A stretch of DNA of 64,000 bases from Pardosa pseudoannulata (lineage: Eukaryota > Arthropoda > Arachnida > Araneae > Lycosidae), in contig JAGEOH010000250.1 of assembly GCA_032207245.1 (NCBI GenBank), positions 1-64,000 of the forward strand, given 5' to 3'. The first letter of the stretch is position 1. The number at the start of each line of letters is the position of its first letter. The notes below the pieces were generated by a model. That model was given only the letters and a program-made list of their open reading frames with translations, ran no database searches and was not told the origin of the DNA. A program made the translations under genes and the position numbers. Positions 30,733 to 41,988 of this stretch are shown here, one piece after another.

Positions 30733-32716
30733 ATGGACTCGACCCTGGCTACCCCTACCAATGACCATCTGATGATTGACCAAACCACCGACTACACTGA
30801 AAAATTTAAAGAATATGGACCCTGCCGAGAAATCACTACTGACTGAGCTGGTTGGTTGATTGAAGTTTAATGGCGCTAAATCCTCTAGGGACAAACTGCG
30901 CCAAACAAGATGAAAAAAAATTACAGGCTCAAAAATAGATTAAAGCAACTATAAAAATAAAACATACAACATAAAAACACGAATAAAAATTAATTTATAT
31001 ACAGATTAACAAGAATTGAAAATTGAGTGAATTGAAAATTGAATGATTAAAAAATTGAAACACAAACAAAAATTAAACTTCGGAATAAAAACCAGTTTGA
31101 CGAAGAAAGGGGAACAAGTTTGGATGTGGAGTTTCCCCGATGATTAAATTAAGATTAGGAGATTGATTACCAAAAAATTTTATATACAATGATTTAGAAC
31201 AAACACAGGACGTTAAAATATGTGCGACTGTGTAAGGAGTCTTGCAATACCCACACTGTGCAGGAGCTTCACCGAGCAAGAGATGGGCATGGGTGAGTCT
31301 GCAATGACCCACTCGTAAACGAGTGAGTATTACGTCATGTCTCCTAGAAGGGAGTTGAGGCCATTTAATTATCTTGGGACTGAGCTGGAGAAGGACGGAT
31401 ACAAGCCCCATCACCGTGAGCTCAACCCTAGACTGGAATGGATCGTCGACTACTATGAAAGTAAGCAGACATCCATTGAATTGATATTGGCTTTGAAAAT
31501 GATTGTAATAATGATAACCCCCCAAAAAAATCAAGACAGGATAATGACTCAGAAAATAAATTTGTCTACCCCCCAAATAGAATGACTGCTAAACGGTCAC
31601 TACCTATCTCTAATGACCCCATTAAAATCAAAAACAGGTTTAATGCTCTAGAATATAATGAAATATTAAATGCTAATAATGGAAATGAAAACCCTGACCT
31701 AAAATTAAACATGTCACAATAAAGAAAACGGATAACTATCGCGAAATTCTCGAAAACTTCTCAAATAATAATATAAAGTTCCATGCGAGGGTTAGCGGCG
31801 AATTTATTCGCGTCTTCCCTGATACTGCAGATGATCATAGATCACTAACCAACTACTTAAAAAATAATGAGATTGAAGGCTACATCCTCCCTTTAGGTAC
31901 TGTTAGAAATGTTAAAGTAGTTATTCGGGGCCTCCCTGTTGATATAACTGAAGATGAAATTAAAGAAAACCTAGAAAAATGAAACTTTGAAATTATAAAG
32001 GTTGCGAGGATGATCAAACGATCTACCAAGCAACCGATGCCCTTAGTCCAAGTACAACTGCCCGCTATTGAAAGTTCAAAAAATATTTACAACCTGGAAA
32101 AAATGTTTCATATACGTGTAAAAGTAGTGGATTATATCAATTATTTTAAAGTTCAGCAGTGCCATCGCTGCCAGAACTTCCACGATCATAGCAATAATTG
32201 CTTGATGAAGCCCCGATGTGTAAAATGCGCTGGCAATCATTTGACCAGCGAATGCACAGAGGGAACTGGTAAAGTAAATCAGGTCAAATGCTGTAACTGC
32301 GGCGGGGATCACCGGCCAGCTATCGTGGCTGTGTCCGCTTCCCCAAGCCGAAACAAACTCCTAAGTCCACTACCAGGACAGGTGTATCGTACGCTAACGC
32401 GGCGCAGAATGTTCACCCCCCCCAGCGAACGGATCCTGAGTGACCGAGTCACCACCCACCTGCAACTAATCCCCTTCCAACTAAGCACCGTATCCTCCGA
32501 GGATCGGTATCTCAGAGGAAAGCAACATCGCCAACGATATTGAGGATATTAGCGTACTTGCTAAGCAAATAAAAGATCTTTTAAATATCAGCTCCTTTGG
32601 AGACCTTGCCCATAAATTAAAACAAACTCGTGATGAACTTTTAAGAACTGAGGGATTCCATAACAGAAAGTATATCTTTCTCGACTCGGTAACTCAGTCC
32701 GCTAGCACAAACCGTC
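30733..32716 (+). pseudogene. LINE J ORF1 (gag-like with CCHC knuckles), broken
   Basis: The ATG at 30733 opens MDSTLATPTNDHLMID. LINE I interrupts the frame at 30852 and it resumes at 31389 with KPHHRELNPRLEWIVDYYES. Further pieces in shifting frames give NNIKFHARVSGEF, VVIRGLPVDITEDEIKENL (an RRM-like fold of the type that precedes knuckles in Jockey ORF1) and, at 32010-32330, VQQCHRCQNFHDHSNNC, a second knuckle and CCNCGGDH. The C-terminal block DISVLAKQIKDLLN follows. A TGA near 31980 and several frame changes show decay. Confidence 0.75.
30841..31388 (-). mobile_element. LINE I, 5'-truncated insertion with target duplication
   Basis: GACTGAGCTGG stands at 30841-30851 and again at 31378-31388. 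Between them lies the 3' end of an RNase H LINE in minus orientation: (GGTT)n tail, 3' hairpin, 3' UTR and the last about 100 codons of ORF2 (LPSRRHDVILTRLRVGHCRL ... LFPFLRQTGFYSEV). It is the E/L/M subfamily. The insert breaks ORF1 of LINE J. The C-terminal Cys/His block CGYCKTPYTVAHILTSC is intact. Confidence 0.9.
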
Positions 32717-33520
32717 ATGGCAGCTAATTCGACCGCTTTTCAACTTCTCGCATGGAACTGCAATGGTATTAAAAATAAAATGCTTGAGTTTCGGCAATTT
32801 GTAGATGAGTACATTGATGTTATTCTCCTACAAGAAAACACATCTTAGACCAAGTGACAAACTTAATATTCTGAACTACAAACTTACAGGTATGACTTCC
32901 CTAGTCAAAATCAACCTATGCGGGACACTGCCGCCATTATTAAACGATCCATCCTGCACCACAAAGTGGTGTACTCAAAATTATTAACGCGAATGCTCTC
33001 AACATTAATCTTCCAAATTCCCCCTCCTATATTATTTGTTCTATCTATATTCCCCCACTTAAAAATATTAACGACATTTATTACGATTTAAACATCCTTA
33101 ATACTCTTGGTACCAATGCAATTTTAATAGGAGATTTTAATGCTCAGCACAGGGACTGGAATTGTCTTCATATTAACTCCTACGGCAGACTTATTTCTAA
33201 TTTTATTAATAATAGTAAATTCGATATTCTTGCCCCGGACTCAACTACCCACCACTCTAGAAATTGTGGTAGTACCATTGAGTTTGCTCTTGTTAAAGGT
33301 GTTCCCCACAATTTAGATATATAAACTCTTTGTGAATTAACGTCCGATCACAATCCCATTAAACTTAATATTAACTTACATTATAACCCCTTCTCATCCT
33401 AAACGTTTCGTTAACTGGAGTAATTATAAAAACTATCTTAATAATATCCCCTTTCAACACCCTGTGCTTAATAATCATTCAGACATAGATATCGTTGATA
33501 GTATCAGTAACGATATTCTG
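32717..33520 (+). pseudogene. LINE J ORF2, endonuclease only
   Basis: The ATG at 32717 gives MAANSTAFQLLAWNCNGIKN, then VILLQE. An extra A shifts the frame at about 32837. Later pieces show ILIGDFNAQHRDWN near 33130 and ELTSDHNPIKLN near 33345, the catalytic Asp and Asp/His blocks of the endonuclease. A TAA stop falls near 33322. The sequence ends at 33520, where the (GGTT)n tail of LINE K begins. Confidence 0.8.
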
Positions 33521-34503
33521 GTTGGTTGGTTGGTTGGTTATGGTTTATTGGCGCAAGAACCAAGTTAGGACATGCTGCGCCAAACAAAACAGCACATATT
33601 GAAACATAATTATAATTTAAATGTAGAGAAAATACTAAAAATTTATAAAAATAAATACAGCAAAGACGAGGTAAAGACTCGCATTAAAACATTAAAAAAC
33701 ATTTAAATGAGGTCTAAAACACAAGTACGATAGAGAAACTCAAACAATTTTGGGATGAGGAGTTTCACCCAGAAGTTCACTCAAACTAGAATTAAAAGTT
33801 TTAAAATTATATTATAAAAATGTTTTAAAGCAGTGCATGGAGTTAAAATATGATGGACAATGAGGTGAGTATGACAAATAGAACATTGCGGAGTCGGCTC
33901 TGCACATAGCAAATATTTATGAGTGACTCGGCTATGACCAATACGAAGACATGTTAAAATGACGTCCAGTTTTCGACATTGAGAGGTGACCAAAATGAGA
34001 TGAATGACCTGATGGTGTGAAGTTTATTTTCATTTTTTGTGTTCCACTCTGTATTCCAGCGGTCGTATGCGATACGAGAGATTGCTTTTTTTATATCATT
34101 ATAAGGCAGTGGACCAGAATATGATTTTGTTGCCTGTCTCGACAAAGCATCCGCCTTTTCGTTACCGGAAATACCGACGTGACGTGGAACCCAACAGAAA
34201 AGTATATAAAACCCACGACGAGACATTTTTGTGCAGCTGGATAACAAGAGAAACATAACTATGAGTATTCGAGTCAGTTTTGAGGCTTTCCAAGACACTG
34301 ACTGAATCCGAGAAGACTATAATGAACCTTTTATTACTGGATGAAATGTACTTTAAGGCTTCGTATATGGCAATGACTTCGGCCGTAAATATGGAACACA
34401 ATGAATCAAGACTATAGCTCAAGGCATTAGAGTCAGTACAAAAGGCAAAACCAGCATAATCCTGAGATTTAGAGCCGTCAGTATATATGCCCTCATAGTT
34501 CAG
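33521..34503 (-). mobile_element. LINE K, 3' part (RNase H domain), interrupted by L
   Basis: Minus-strand LINE of the D subfamily. From the right: NYEGIYTDGSKSQDYAGFAF and FSDSVSVLESLK (RNase H), FCWVPRHVGISGNEKADALS, then VILTCLRIGHSRVTHKYLL, CSICHTHLIVHHILTPC and a stop at 33781, then a 3' UTR with the hairpin GGCGCA/TGCGCC and the (GGTT)n tail at 33521. Frame breaks lie near 34230 and 34000. At 34504 it abuts the tail of LINE L in the middle of RNase H, so K is either interrupted there by L or truncated there. Confidence 0.8.
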
Positions 34504-37500
34504 TTGGTTGGTTGATTGAAGTTTAATGGCGCTAAATCCTCTAGGGACAAACTGCGCCAAACAAGATGAAAAAAAAATTACAGGCTCAAAAATAGATTAA
34601 AGCAACTATAAAAATAAAACATACAACATAAAAACACGAAAAAAAAATTAAGTTATATACAGATTAACAAGAATTGAAAATTGAGTGAATTGAAAATTGA
34701 ATGATTAAAAATTGAAACACAAACAAAAATTAAATTTCGGAATAAAAACCAGTTTGACGAAGAAAGGGGAACAAGTTTGGATGTGGAGTTTCCCCGATGA
34801 TTAAATTAAGATTAGGAGATTGATTACCAAAAAATTTTATATACAATGATTTAGAACAAACACAAGAGGTTAAAATATGTGCGACTGTGTATGTCTTGCA
34901 ATACGCACACTGTGCAGGAGCTTCACCAAGCAAGAGATGGGCATGGGTGAGCCTGCAATGACCCACTCGTAAACGAGTGAGTATTACGTCATGTCTCCTA
35001 GAAGGGAGTTGAGGCCATTTAATTATCTTGGTTTTAATTTCCCGCAGTTTATTTGAAGGAATGTTATCCCAGGAGATCTGCCATTTTTTGTGTAAAAGTT
35101 TTTTCATGTAATTTTTCAAGTCAGGATAAGGAAGACCAGTGTTGAGAAAGTCACTTGCAGACCTGGTAGCCATGTCCACAAGTTCATTGCCTTTAATACC
35201 GACGTGAGAGGGACCCAGCTAAAAAATAGCGAGATTCCCATGGAAGTAAGGTTAGTTATTGAAGTAAGAATTTTGAAAATAACAGGATTATTACAAGTAT
35301 TTGAATGCAATGAATTTAAAACACTTTGGGAGTCTGTATAGATAATAAAGTTTTTACTATTGTGATTCATCAATTCTTCTAAAGCCTTCAAGATAGCAAA
35401 GGCTTCAGCAGAAAAGATGGAGAGTTTGGGATGAAGTCTGTAGCTATTGATTTTATCTTTAATAAGGTATGCACAGCTGACATAGTTAGTGGATTTTGAA
35501 CCATCTGTGAAAACAGAGGTGAAATTTTTATAATATTGTTTGTGATCTTCAAAAATTTGTTGATAAATGATATTGCTAGTTGAACTTTTGTCAAATGACT
35601 TAAAGGGGTTTATTATAGTAAAATTAGGGGTGTACCAAGGATGAATTCCAATAGTTGTAGGTATTGTATCTATATTGTCTAAGTTAAGATCTCTTAAAAT
35701 TTCATTTATCCTTCCCTGAAAAGCAGAACACAAGAAGGTCTAGCATTGTATAATCTCTTAAGGTAATAATTGAGTGTATGTTGATGAATGGGATGGTTGA
35801 TATAAGATGACGTTCTGAAGTAGTACTGAAGAGATAACATCTGTCGACGTAATTCAAGAGGAGCGTCACAGCAGTCAACGTAGAGACTTTCTACAGGAGA
35901 TGTTCTAAAAGCTCCGGAACACAATCGAAGAGCGGAATGGTGAATGGTATTCAGCTTTTGAAGGACAGAAACGCGTGCTGACCCATATACAGGACATCCA
36001 TAGTCCAGTTTTGAGCGGATGATGGCATGGTAGATCTTAATAAGGGAAACGCGATCAGCTCCCCATGAGGTCTTAGAAAGGATTTTGAGGATGTTGAGCT
36101 TCCTTTCGCAATTTTTCCGCAAGTTTGCGATATGGGGTGCAAAGGTAAGTTTTTTGTCAAAAATGACGCCGAGAAAATTCACCTCAGTCACAATGTTGAT
36201 GTTATTTCCAAGCAAGTGGATGTCTGGATCAGGGTGCAGACCTCTTTTTTTGCAAAAATGCACACAACATGTCTTTGAACTTGAAAAGCTGAAACCATTC
36301 TCGTTCGCCCACTTACTGATCTTGTTAACTGCAGTCTGGAGTTGTCTGTTAATAAATCTCATATCCGCTCCTTCACATGAGATATGGAGATCGTCCACAT
36401 ACAAGTTTCCATAAACAGAGGGAGGTATCTCGTTCAGAATCCCATTAATTGCAATAATGAATAGAGTCACACTCAAAACGCTTCCCTGAGGAACCCCTTC
36501 TTCTTGAATAAAAGTGCGAGATAGTGTATTTCCTACTCTAACTCGGAAATTTCTTAAGGCCAAAAAGTTTTGAATATATAAATAGGCATATTACCACGCA
36601 ACTCTAAATCGAACAGCTTCTGTAGAATCCCATGACGCCAAGTGCGGTCATATGCCTTTTCTATATCGAAGAAAACAGACACTAAATGCTTCCGTTTAAC
36701 GAAAGCATTTCGGATTCTGGTTTCCAACTCCATTATATTATCTAAAGTACTCCTTCCACGACGGAAACCACTCTGAAATTTGGAAAGGCAGTTATTTTCC
36801 TCTAGATAGTATATTAGACGAACGTTTATCATTTTTTCAAAAATTTTGCATAAACATTCGTCAGAGCTATTGGACGGTAGCTGAGAGGATTCGTGGGATC
36901 TTTATCAGGTTTTAGAATGGGGATTACAATAGCCTCTCTCCACGAGGAAGGAAAGCTATGTTCTCTCCAAATTCTATTGTAAAGTTTAAGAAGGTTGGAC
37001 ATCGAAACTGAGGACAGGTTTTTTATCATTTCGTACGATATATTATCGGGTCCAGCAGAAGATTTATGGACTTTATGAAGGGCTCTGTTTAATTCTAAAA
37101 TGGTAAAATCAGTATTATATGGAAAGTTAAGCGAAGTTTGAAAGTTTATTGGTTTATTCTCGACTAGGTTTTTAAGTTTTGTAAAAGATGCAGAGTAATT
37201 TGAACTTGAAGAAATATCAGCTAAAGATGAGGCTATTGTGTTGGCTATGTCATCAACAGAAGTTATTAGGTTGTTATTGTAATTTAAAATTTGGATTTGG
37301 TTGTTTGGGTAAACGCCAGAACAGCGCTTAACTTTTACCCATAAATCTTTACTGGAAATGGTGGATGTGATACTGCTTATATAGTTCACCCACGAATCCT
37401 TTGGCTACGTCTTAAAGTGCGATGGAAAAACACTTTTGCATTTTTTATAATTTATTAAGTTCTCCGTCGTAGGATGTCTTTGAACAATTGGAACGCTTTT

Positions 37501-37770
37501 CTCTTAGCTTTATAACAAATTTTACACTCTTGGTTCCACCATGGCTTTGTTTGCTTTTGAGGACGACAGGAAGATTTTTTAATGGAGATATCAGCTGCAG
37601 AAATTATTGTTTCAGTTATATGATCCACTGCTTCATCAATAGTATTATTGTTGACCATGTCTGTAGAGATATTGGCTAGAATACGAAATTTATCCCAATC
37701 AGCGGAGCCTAGAACATAACGAGGAACACGCTGATTGGTATTGATGGCATTATTGTGAGTTAGGATAATA
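34504..37770 (-). mobile_element. LINE L, ORF2 from linker to end, interrupted by M
   Basis: Minus-strand LINE of the E subfamily. It holds the endonuclease end (PIILTHNN at 37770), linker, reverse transcriptase, RNase H, 3' UTR, hairpin and tail at 34504. It stops in the endonuclease at 37770, where the tail of LINE M starts. The endonuclease N-terminus, ORF1 and leader are expected further right, outside the window. Confidence 0.85.
34730..37770 (-). pseudogene. LINE L ORF2 (partial, frameshifted)
   Basis: In order on the minus strand: ADWDKFRILANISTDMVNNN, KQTKPWWNQEC (37770-37455), HKSSAGPDNISYEMIKNLS and PDKDPTNPLSYRPIAL (37389-36829), GFRRGRSTLDNIMELETRIR and FDIEKAYDRTWRHGIL (36832-36554), EEGVPQGSVLSVTLFIIAIN and YVDDLHISCEGAD (36563-35706), FTDGSKSTNYVSCAYLIKD and IYTDSQSVLNSLHSN (35733-35116), and the C-terminal block with CAYC ... 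HILTSC (35179-34730). Frame breaks near 37440, 36840, 36560, 35720 and 35160. All catalytic blocks are recognisable, but the copy is dead. Confidence 0.9.
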
Positions 37771-39166
37771 GGTTGGTTGGTTGGTTGATTGAAGTTTAAT
37801 GGCGCTAAATCCTCTAGGGACAAACTGCGCCAAACAAGATGAAAAATAACAGGCTTAAAAACAGATAAAAGCAACTATAAAAATAAAACACACAACATAA
37901 AACACGAATAAAAATTAAGTTATATACAGATTAACAAGATTTGAAAATTGAGTGAATTGAAAAATGAAAGATTATTGAAAATTAGAAAATTGAAACACAA
38001 ACAAAAATTATATTTCAGTATAAAAACCAGTTTGACGAAGAAAGGGGAACAAGTTTGGATGTGGAGTTTCCCCGATGATTAAATAAGATTAGGAGATGGT
38101 ACCAAATAATTTTATATACATTGATTTTAAATTATTACAAGAGGTTAAAATATGTGCGACAGTATAAGGTGTCTTGCAATACGCACACTGTGCAGGAGAT
38201 TCACCTAACAAAAATGCGCATGGGTGAGTCTGCAATGACCCACTCGTAAACGAGTGAGTATTACGTCATGTCTCCTAGAAGGGAGTTGGGCCATTTAGTT
38301 ATTTTTGTTTTAATTTCCCGCAGTTTATTTGAAGGAATGTTATCCCAGGACATCTGCCATTTATCGTGTAAAAAATGTTTGATGTAAATTTTCAAGTCAG
38401 GATAAGGAAGACCAGTGTTGAGAAAGTCGCTTGCAGACCTGGTAGCCATGTCCACAAGTTCATTGCCTTTAATGCGACATGAGAGGGAACCCAGCTAAAA
38501 ACTAGCGAGATTCCCATGGAGTAAGGTTAGTTATTGTTGTAAGAATTTTGAAAATAATAGGATTATTACAGTTATTTGAATGCAATGAATTAAGAACACT
38601 TTGGGAGTCTGTATAGATAATAAAGTTTTACTATTGTGTTTCATCAATTCTTCTAAAGCCTTCAAGATAGCAAAGGCTTCAGCAGAAAAGATGGAGAGTT
38701 TAGGATAGTCTGTAGCTATTGATTTGATCTTTAATAAGGTAAGCACAGCTGACATAATTAGTGGATTTTGAACCATCTGTGAAAACAGAGGTGAAATTTT
38801 TATAATATTGCTTGTGATGTTCAAAAATTTGTTGATAAATGATATTGCTAGTTGAATTTTTGTCAAATGACTTAAAGGGGTTTATTATAGTAAAAGTAGG
38901 AGTGTGCCAAGGATGTATTCCAATAGCTGGGTATGTATCTATATTGTCTAAGTTAAGATCTCTTAAAATTTCATCTTCCCTGAAACGGCAGAACACAAGA
39001 AGGTCTAGCATTGTATAATCTCTTGAGGTAATAATTGTGTGTATGTTGATGAATGGGATGGTTGATGTAAGATGACGTTCTGAAGTAGTACTGAAGAGAT
39101 AACATCTGTCGACGTAATTCAAGAGGAGCGTCACAGCAGTCAACGTAGAGACTTTCTACAGGAGAT
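37771..39166 (-). mobile_element. LINE M, 3' part, interrupted by D
   Basis: Minus-strand LINE of the E subfamily, from the RT C-terminal part (after about 39160) through RNase H (FTDGSKSTNYVSCAYLIKD near 38770) to the 3' hairpin and tail at 37771. It has many more short deletions than L or E, which break the frames at 38866, 38531, 38455 and elsewhere. It ends at 39166 inside the segment CTTTCTACAGGAGATG, where the tail of LINE D starts; in L and E the same segment continues uninterrupted. The remainder is expected beyond the right edge. Confidence 0.8.
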
Positions 39167-39782
39167 GGTTGGTTGGTTTGTTAATCGCAAGATCCAAATG
39201 GGATATGCTGCGCCAAACAAAAAGCACAGAACCCAAGATAATCAAATGGAAGTAACGTTACTAATAAAAAATACGAAAGAACAAGCGATAAACGATGAAG
39301 GATAAAAATTACATTAAAATTTTTTAAAGCTTTAATGAGGTTTAAAACATTGACAAGAGAAATTCAAAGAGTTTGCGATGAGGAGTTTTGCCTAAAAGAT
39401 CATTCAATGCAGGATGGTAAGTTTTGAAATGTATATTGTAAAAACGTTTTAAAACAGGACATGAAGTTAAGATATGATGTACAGTAAGATGAGTATTACA
39501 AAAGACACATTTTGGAGGAGGCTCAGACAAAAGTAAATGTTTATGGGTTAATCTGGTGTGACCGATACGAAGACGGGATAATATTACATCTAATTTCCGA
39601 TTGTATGATGGACAGAGTGTAACAGTAGGATAATAGAATGAAGTTTGTCCTCCTTTCCTGTTCCAGTCGGCGTTCCAGCGGTCATGGTGACTAGCAATGC
39701 ACTTTTTTATACCTCAAGGGGATGGGAGGGTAGGACATAAGCATGTTGGCCAGTCGTCCGCCTTTTCATTGCCCAGGATACC
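39167..39782 (-). pseudogene. LINE D ORF2 piece 3 (RNase H end) and 3' UTR
   Basis: From 39782 the minus strand reads GYPGNEKADD, the continuation of the WVPSHVG block that ends piece 2 at the LINE A junction. Next come KLDVILSRLRIGHTRLTHKH and CVFCNTHLTVHHILTSC, and a stop at 39342. The 3' UTR carries the hairpin CGCA/TGCG with the inner TCC/GGA pair and the (GGTT)n tail. The segment between GNEKADD and the conserved KLDVILS block looks shortened by deletions. Confidence 0.8.
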
Positions 39783-39794
39783 CACGTGACTGGG
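39782..39794. repeat. target-site duplication, left, of LINE A
   Basis: CCACGTGACTGGG, matched at 51574-51586. It lies in the RNase H coding part of LINE D. Confidence 0.9.
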
Positions 39795-40327
39795 TCCCTC
39801 AGGGGTTTACCTACTATAGGTAAACACGGGACAATCCCGAGGTACCCCAGCGATCTTTTGTTCTTTTCCTCTTTCTTTTTTCCTCTCTTCCTTTTCTCTT
39901 TTTCTCCCTCGCTGTGGTTACCTTCAGGTGAGGGCTTATCGCGATATTTGTATTCCATGAACACAACATCTCGCGATTTGTTAACCACCCACGTGTTTGC
40001 CGTGCGTGGAGACCCGTGTCCCCGGAAAGGGGGATCCTGGTAATTGAGGGAAACCAACACATTACTTTGGCCCCTGCTTCGGGTAAACGGGGTGGTGTAA
40101 AATGGTCCCGTCTACATCAATCGGCTGGTCGGACGACTTTTGTCACTGCCTGGCCAAGCAATCGGTTCCTTGCTAAGCACTTTACTGGTCAAAGCTGCTT
40201 ATGGGTAACTGTGCGCGTATAGACGGTTAGCACTGGTGCGTCGTTTATGTCCCTTTTTGGGAGCGTTTTAGCATTGTTGGGCTCCATGGTGGGTGGTGCG
40301 GCCGGGATCTGAACAAAACTACTTAAT
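39795..40327 (+). promoter_or_regulatory. LINE A 5' leader
   Basis: Matches the F leader block for block: CCCTCAGGGG, GTTTACC/GGTAAAC, GAGGTACCCCAGCGA, the hairpin near 39940-39980, CACGTGTTTGCCGTGC. Missing bases include CCCCCT before TTGTTGGGCTCC and TCCC before GGTTAGCACTGG. One hairpin arm is damaged by the deletions. Confidence 0.75.
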
Positions 40328-41560
40328 ATGGATAATCTCAAAACCCCCCCAAGGGTCATAAGGGGCAACAAAATCTCGTCATTGACTACTTGTGCAAGAT
40401 TTTTTATTGTACAGAGGAAGGAGGGAAGCTTTTCAGCTGTCTCTTTTCCTCATTCATAATGTATACAAAGTGCTGTCGGCGAAGTTAAATCAACCAAAAG
40501 TTAAGATCTGGCGACTTACTAGTCGAAGTAGCCGACAGTACTAAGCAACAAAGGTTAAAATGTACATTTGATATTAATAACAGGTCACACATCAAAACAC
40601 CTTAAACTTTTGTCGAGGTGTGGTATCGGAGGGAGAACTGTTTAACGTCTCTGAGGAGAAATACAAGACGGCTAAAAGCAGCATGTTTGCTGTTCGCCGT
40701 ATTACAATCGTCGAGATGGGAAGCTTCTTAACACCAACACCTTATTTTGACATTCAACTCACCATCTTTGCCTTCTCATATAATGCTGGTTACCTTAGAT
40801 GTCCTGTACGTCCTTACATCCCCAATGCGCTGCTATCAATGCCAACGTTTTGGTCATTCCAAAACCTCATGTCGTGGATCCATTACCTGCCCACGTTGCG
40901 CAGAAGTTGGACACGACGGCATTGACTGCAAGTCTGACTTTAAATGCATCAATTGCAAAGGAAGTCATCCTGCATATTCGCGCACTTGTCCAAATGGAAC
41001 CAAGAAAAAGAAATTCAGGCCATCAAATAAGAAAAAATTTCCTATCCAGAAGCAAAAAAACGTGTCACTGATACCACACGACCAGGAGTAACTTATGCTG
41101 CAGCTGTTAAAGATGCAGATCAATTAGCACTCAAACTGAGAATAAGACACTTGTCACCAATAGTCCTAAATCTTCTCGTTAATCCTCCTAACACCGAAAA
41201 TAAACCACTACAAGTTCAAAACATTTTTGTCCAGAAACCTCTCAATGAGGCTACCTAAAAACATGTTACAACCAAAGAGCCAAATATCTAAAGTATCAAA
41301 ATCTAAAAGTACTAGTGTTCCCTCTAAACAGAAACTATCTAAGGCTAAATTATCAACTACAAAACTTAAGAAAGACTAAAAAACAATAGTTTTAGTGTTT
41401 TAGAAGTCCGACGAATTATCTAAAATTCTTCAAATGCAAATTATCCAGAAAAGACTTTTTAAAAAACCGTCCGAATGCTGAAGATGACTCCTTAAAAGTG
41501 TACCTGACATCTGAAGAAGAAATGGTACAGAAAACTCGGACTCTGAGGGATGTGGTTAAT
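40328..41560 (+). pseudogene. LINE A ORF1, many small deletions
   Basis: Starts ATGGATAATCTCAAAACC and follows the F ORF1 sequence to the acidic C-terminus near 41550. Three knuckles are still visible in changing frames (CYQCQRFGHSKTSC, CAEVGHDGIDC, CINCKGSHPAYSRTC, 40830-40990). Dozens of one- to six-base losses, often inside base runs, scatter the frame. By comparison F has one frame problem and B two over the same ORF. Confidence 0.85.
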
Positions 41561-41595
41561 ATGATTTCCCCTTCTTTTCTCCTCTGCCTTTTAAT

Positions 41596-41624
41596 ATGGC
41601 TGTCTTAGCCATGGCTTTAAATGT
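41596..41624 (+). pseudogene. LINE A ORF2 start, cut by LINE B
   Basis: ATGGCTGTCTTAGCCATGGC then TTTAAATGT. It corresponds to the first codons of ORF2 in F (MALLSWNCHGFKC) with several bases missing. LINE B begins at 41625, and the ORF continues at 47571. Confidence 0.8.
41615..41624. repeat. target-site duplication of LINE B, left
   Basis: CTTTAAATGT, repeated at 47561-47570. It may extend two bases further left if the GG at the element edge is counted. Confidence 0.9.
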
Positions 41625-41988
41625 GGTTGGTTGTTTGAAATTTAGTGGCGCTAATTCCACAAGGGACAAACTGCGCCAAACAAGACGAAAAATTCAAAAG
41701 AACAACACAATTTTGAAAAAATTTTGATTAAACCGTAAAAATGAAAGATGCCCAAAACCAAAGAAAAACATTTAAAAATAAACAAAATAGTAGAAAATTT
41801 AGAAACACAAACAGAACAATACGATAATCAGCAAAGTTTGATTAAAAATTAATTTTTAAAAATGGAAAACAGAAAAAAAGAAATTGAAAAAGGTACAAAA
41901 CAACAATGAAATTTATTTATTTACAAAGATTGAAAATTAATTTAGAATTAAGAATTACAAAATTGAACATTAGTTAGAAAAATACAAA

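Larger units (their letters stand above)
30480..33520 (+). mobile_element. Jockey-type LINE J, host of the nested block
   Basis: Leader, ORF1 starting at 30733 and ORF2 starting at 32717. It is cut within the endonuclease-to-RT linker at 33520 by the 3' end of LINE K. A 5'-truncated LINE I interrupts ORF1 at 30852-31377. The reverse transcriptase of J is nowhere else in the window, so it should lie to the right of base 64000 if the nest is intact. Confidence 0.75.

Noticed and set aside
39167..39180. (GGTT)n / (CAAC)n runs as telomere-like or microsatellite repeats
   Set aside because: Each run sits exactly at the 3' end of a LINE after the conserved hairpin, so it is the element tail.
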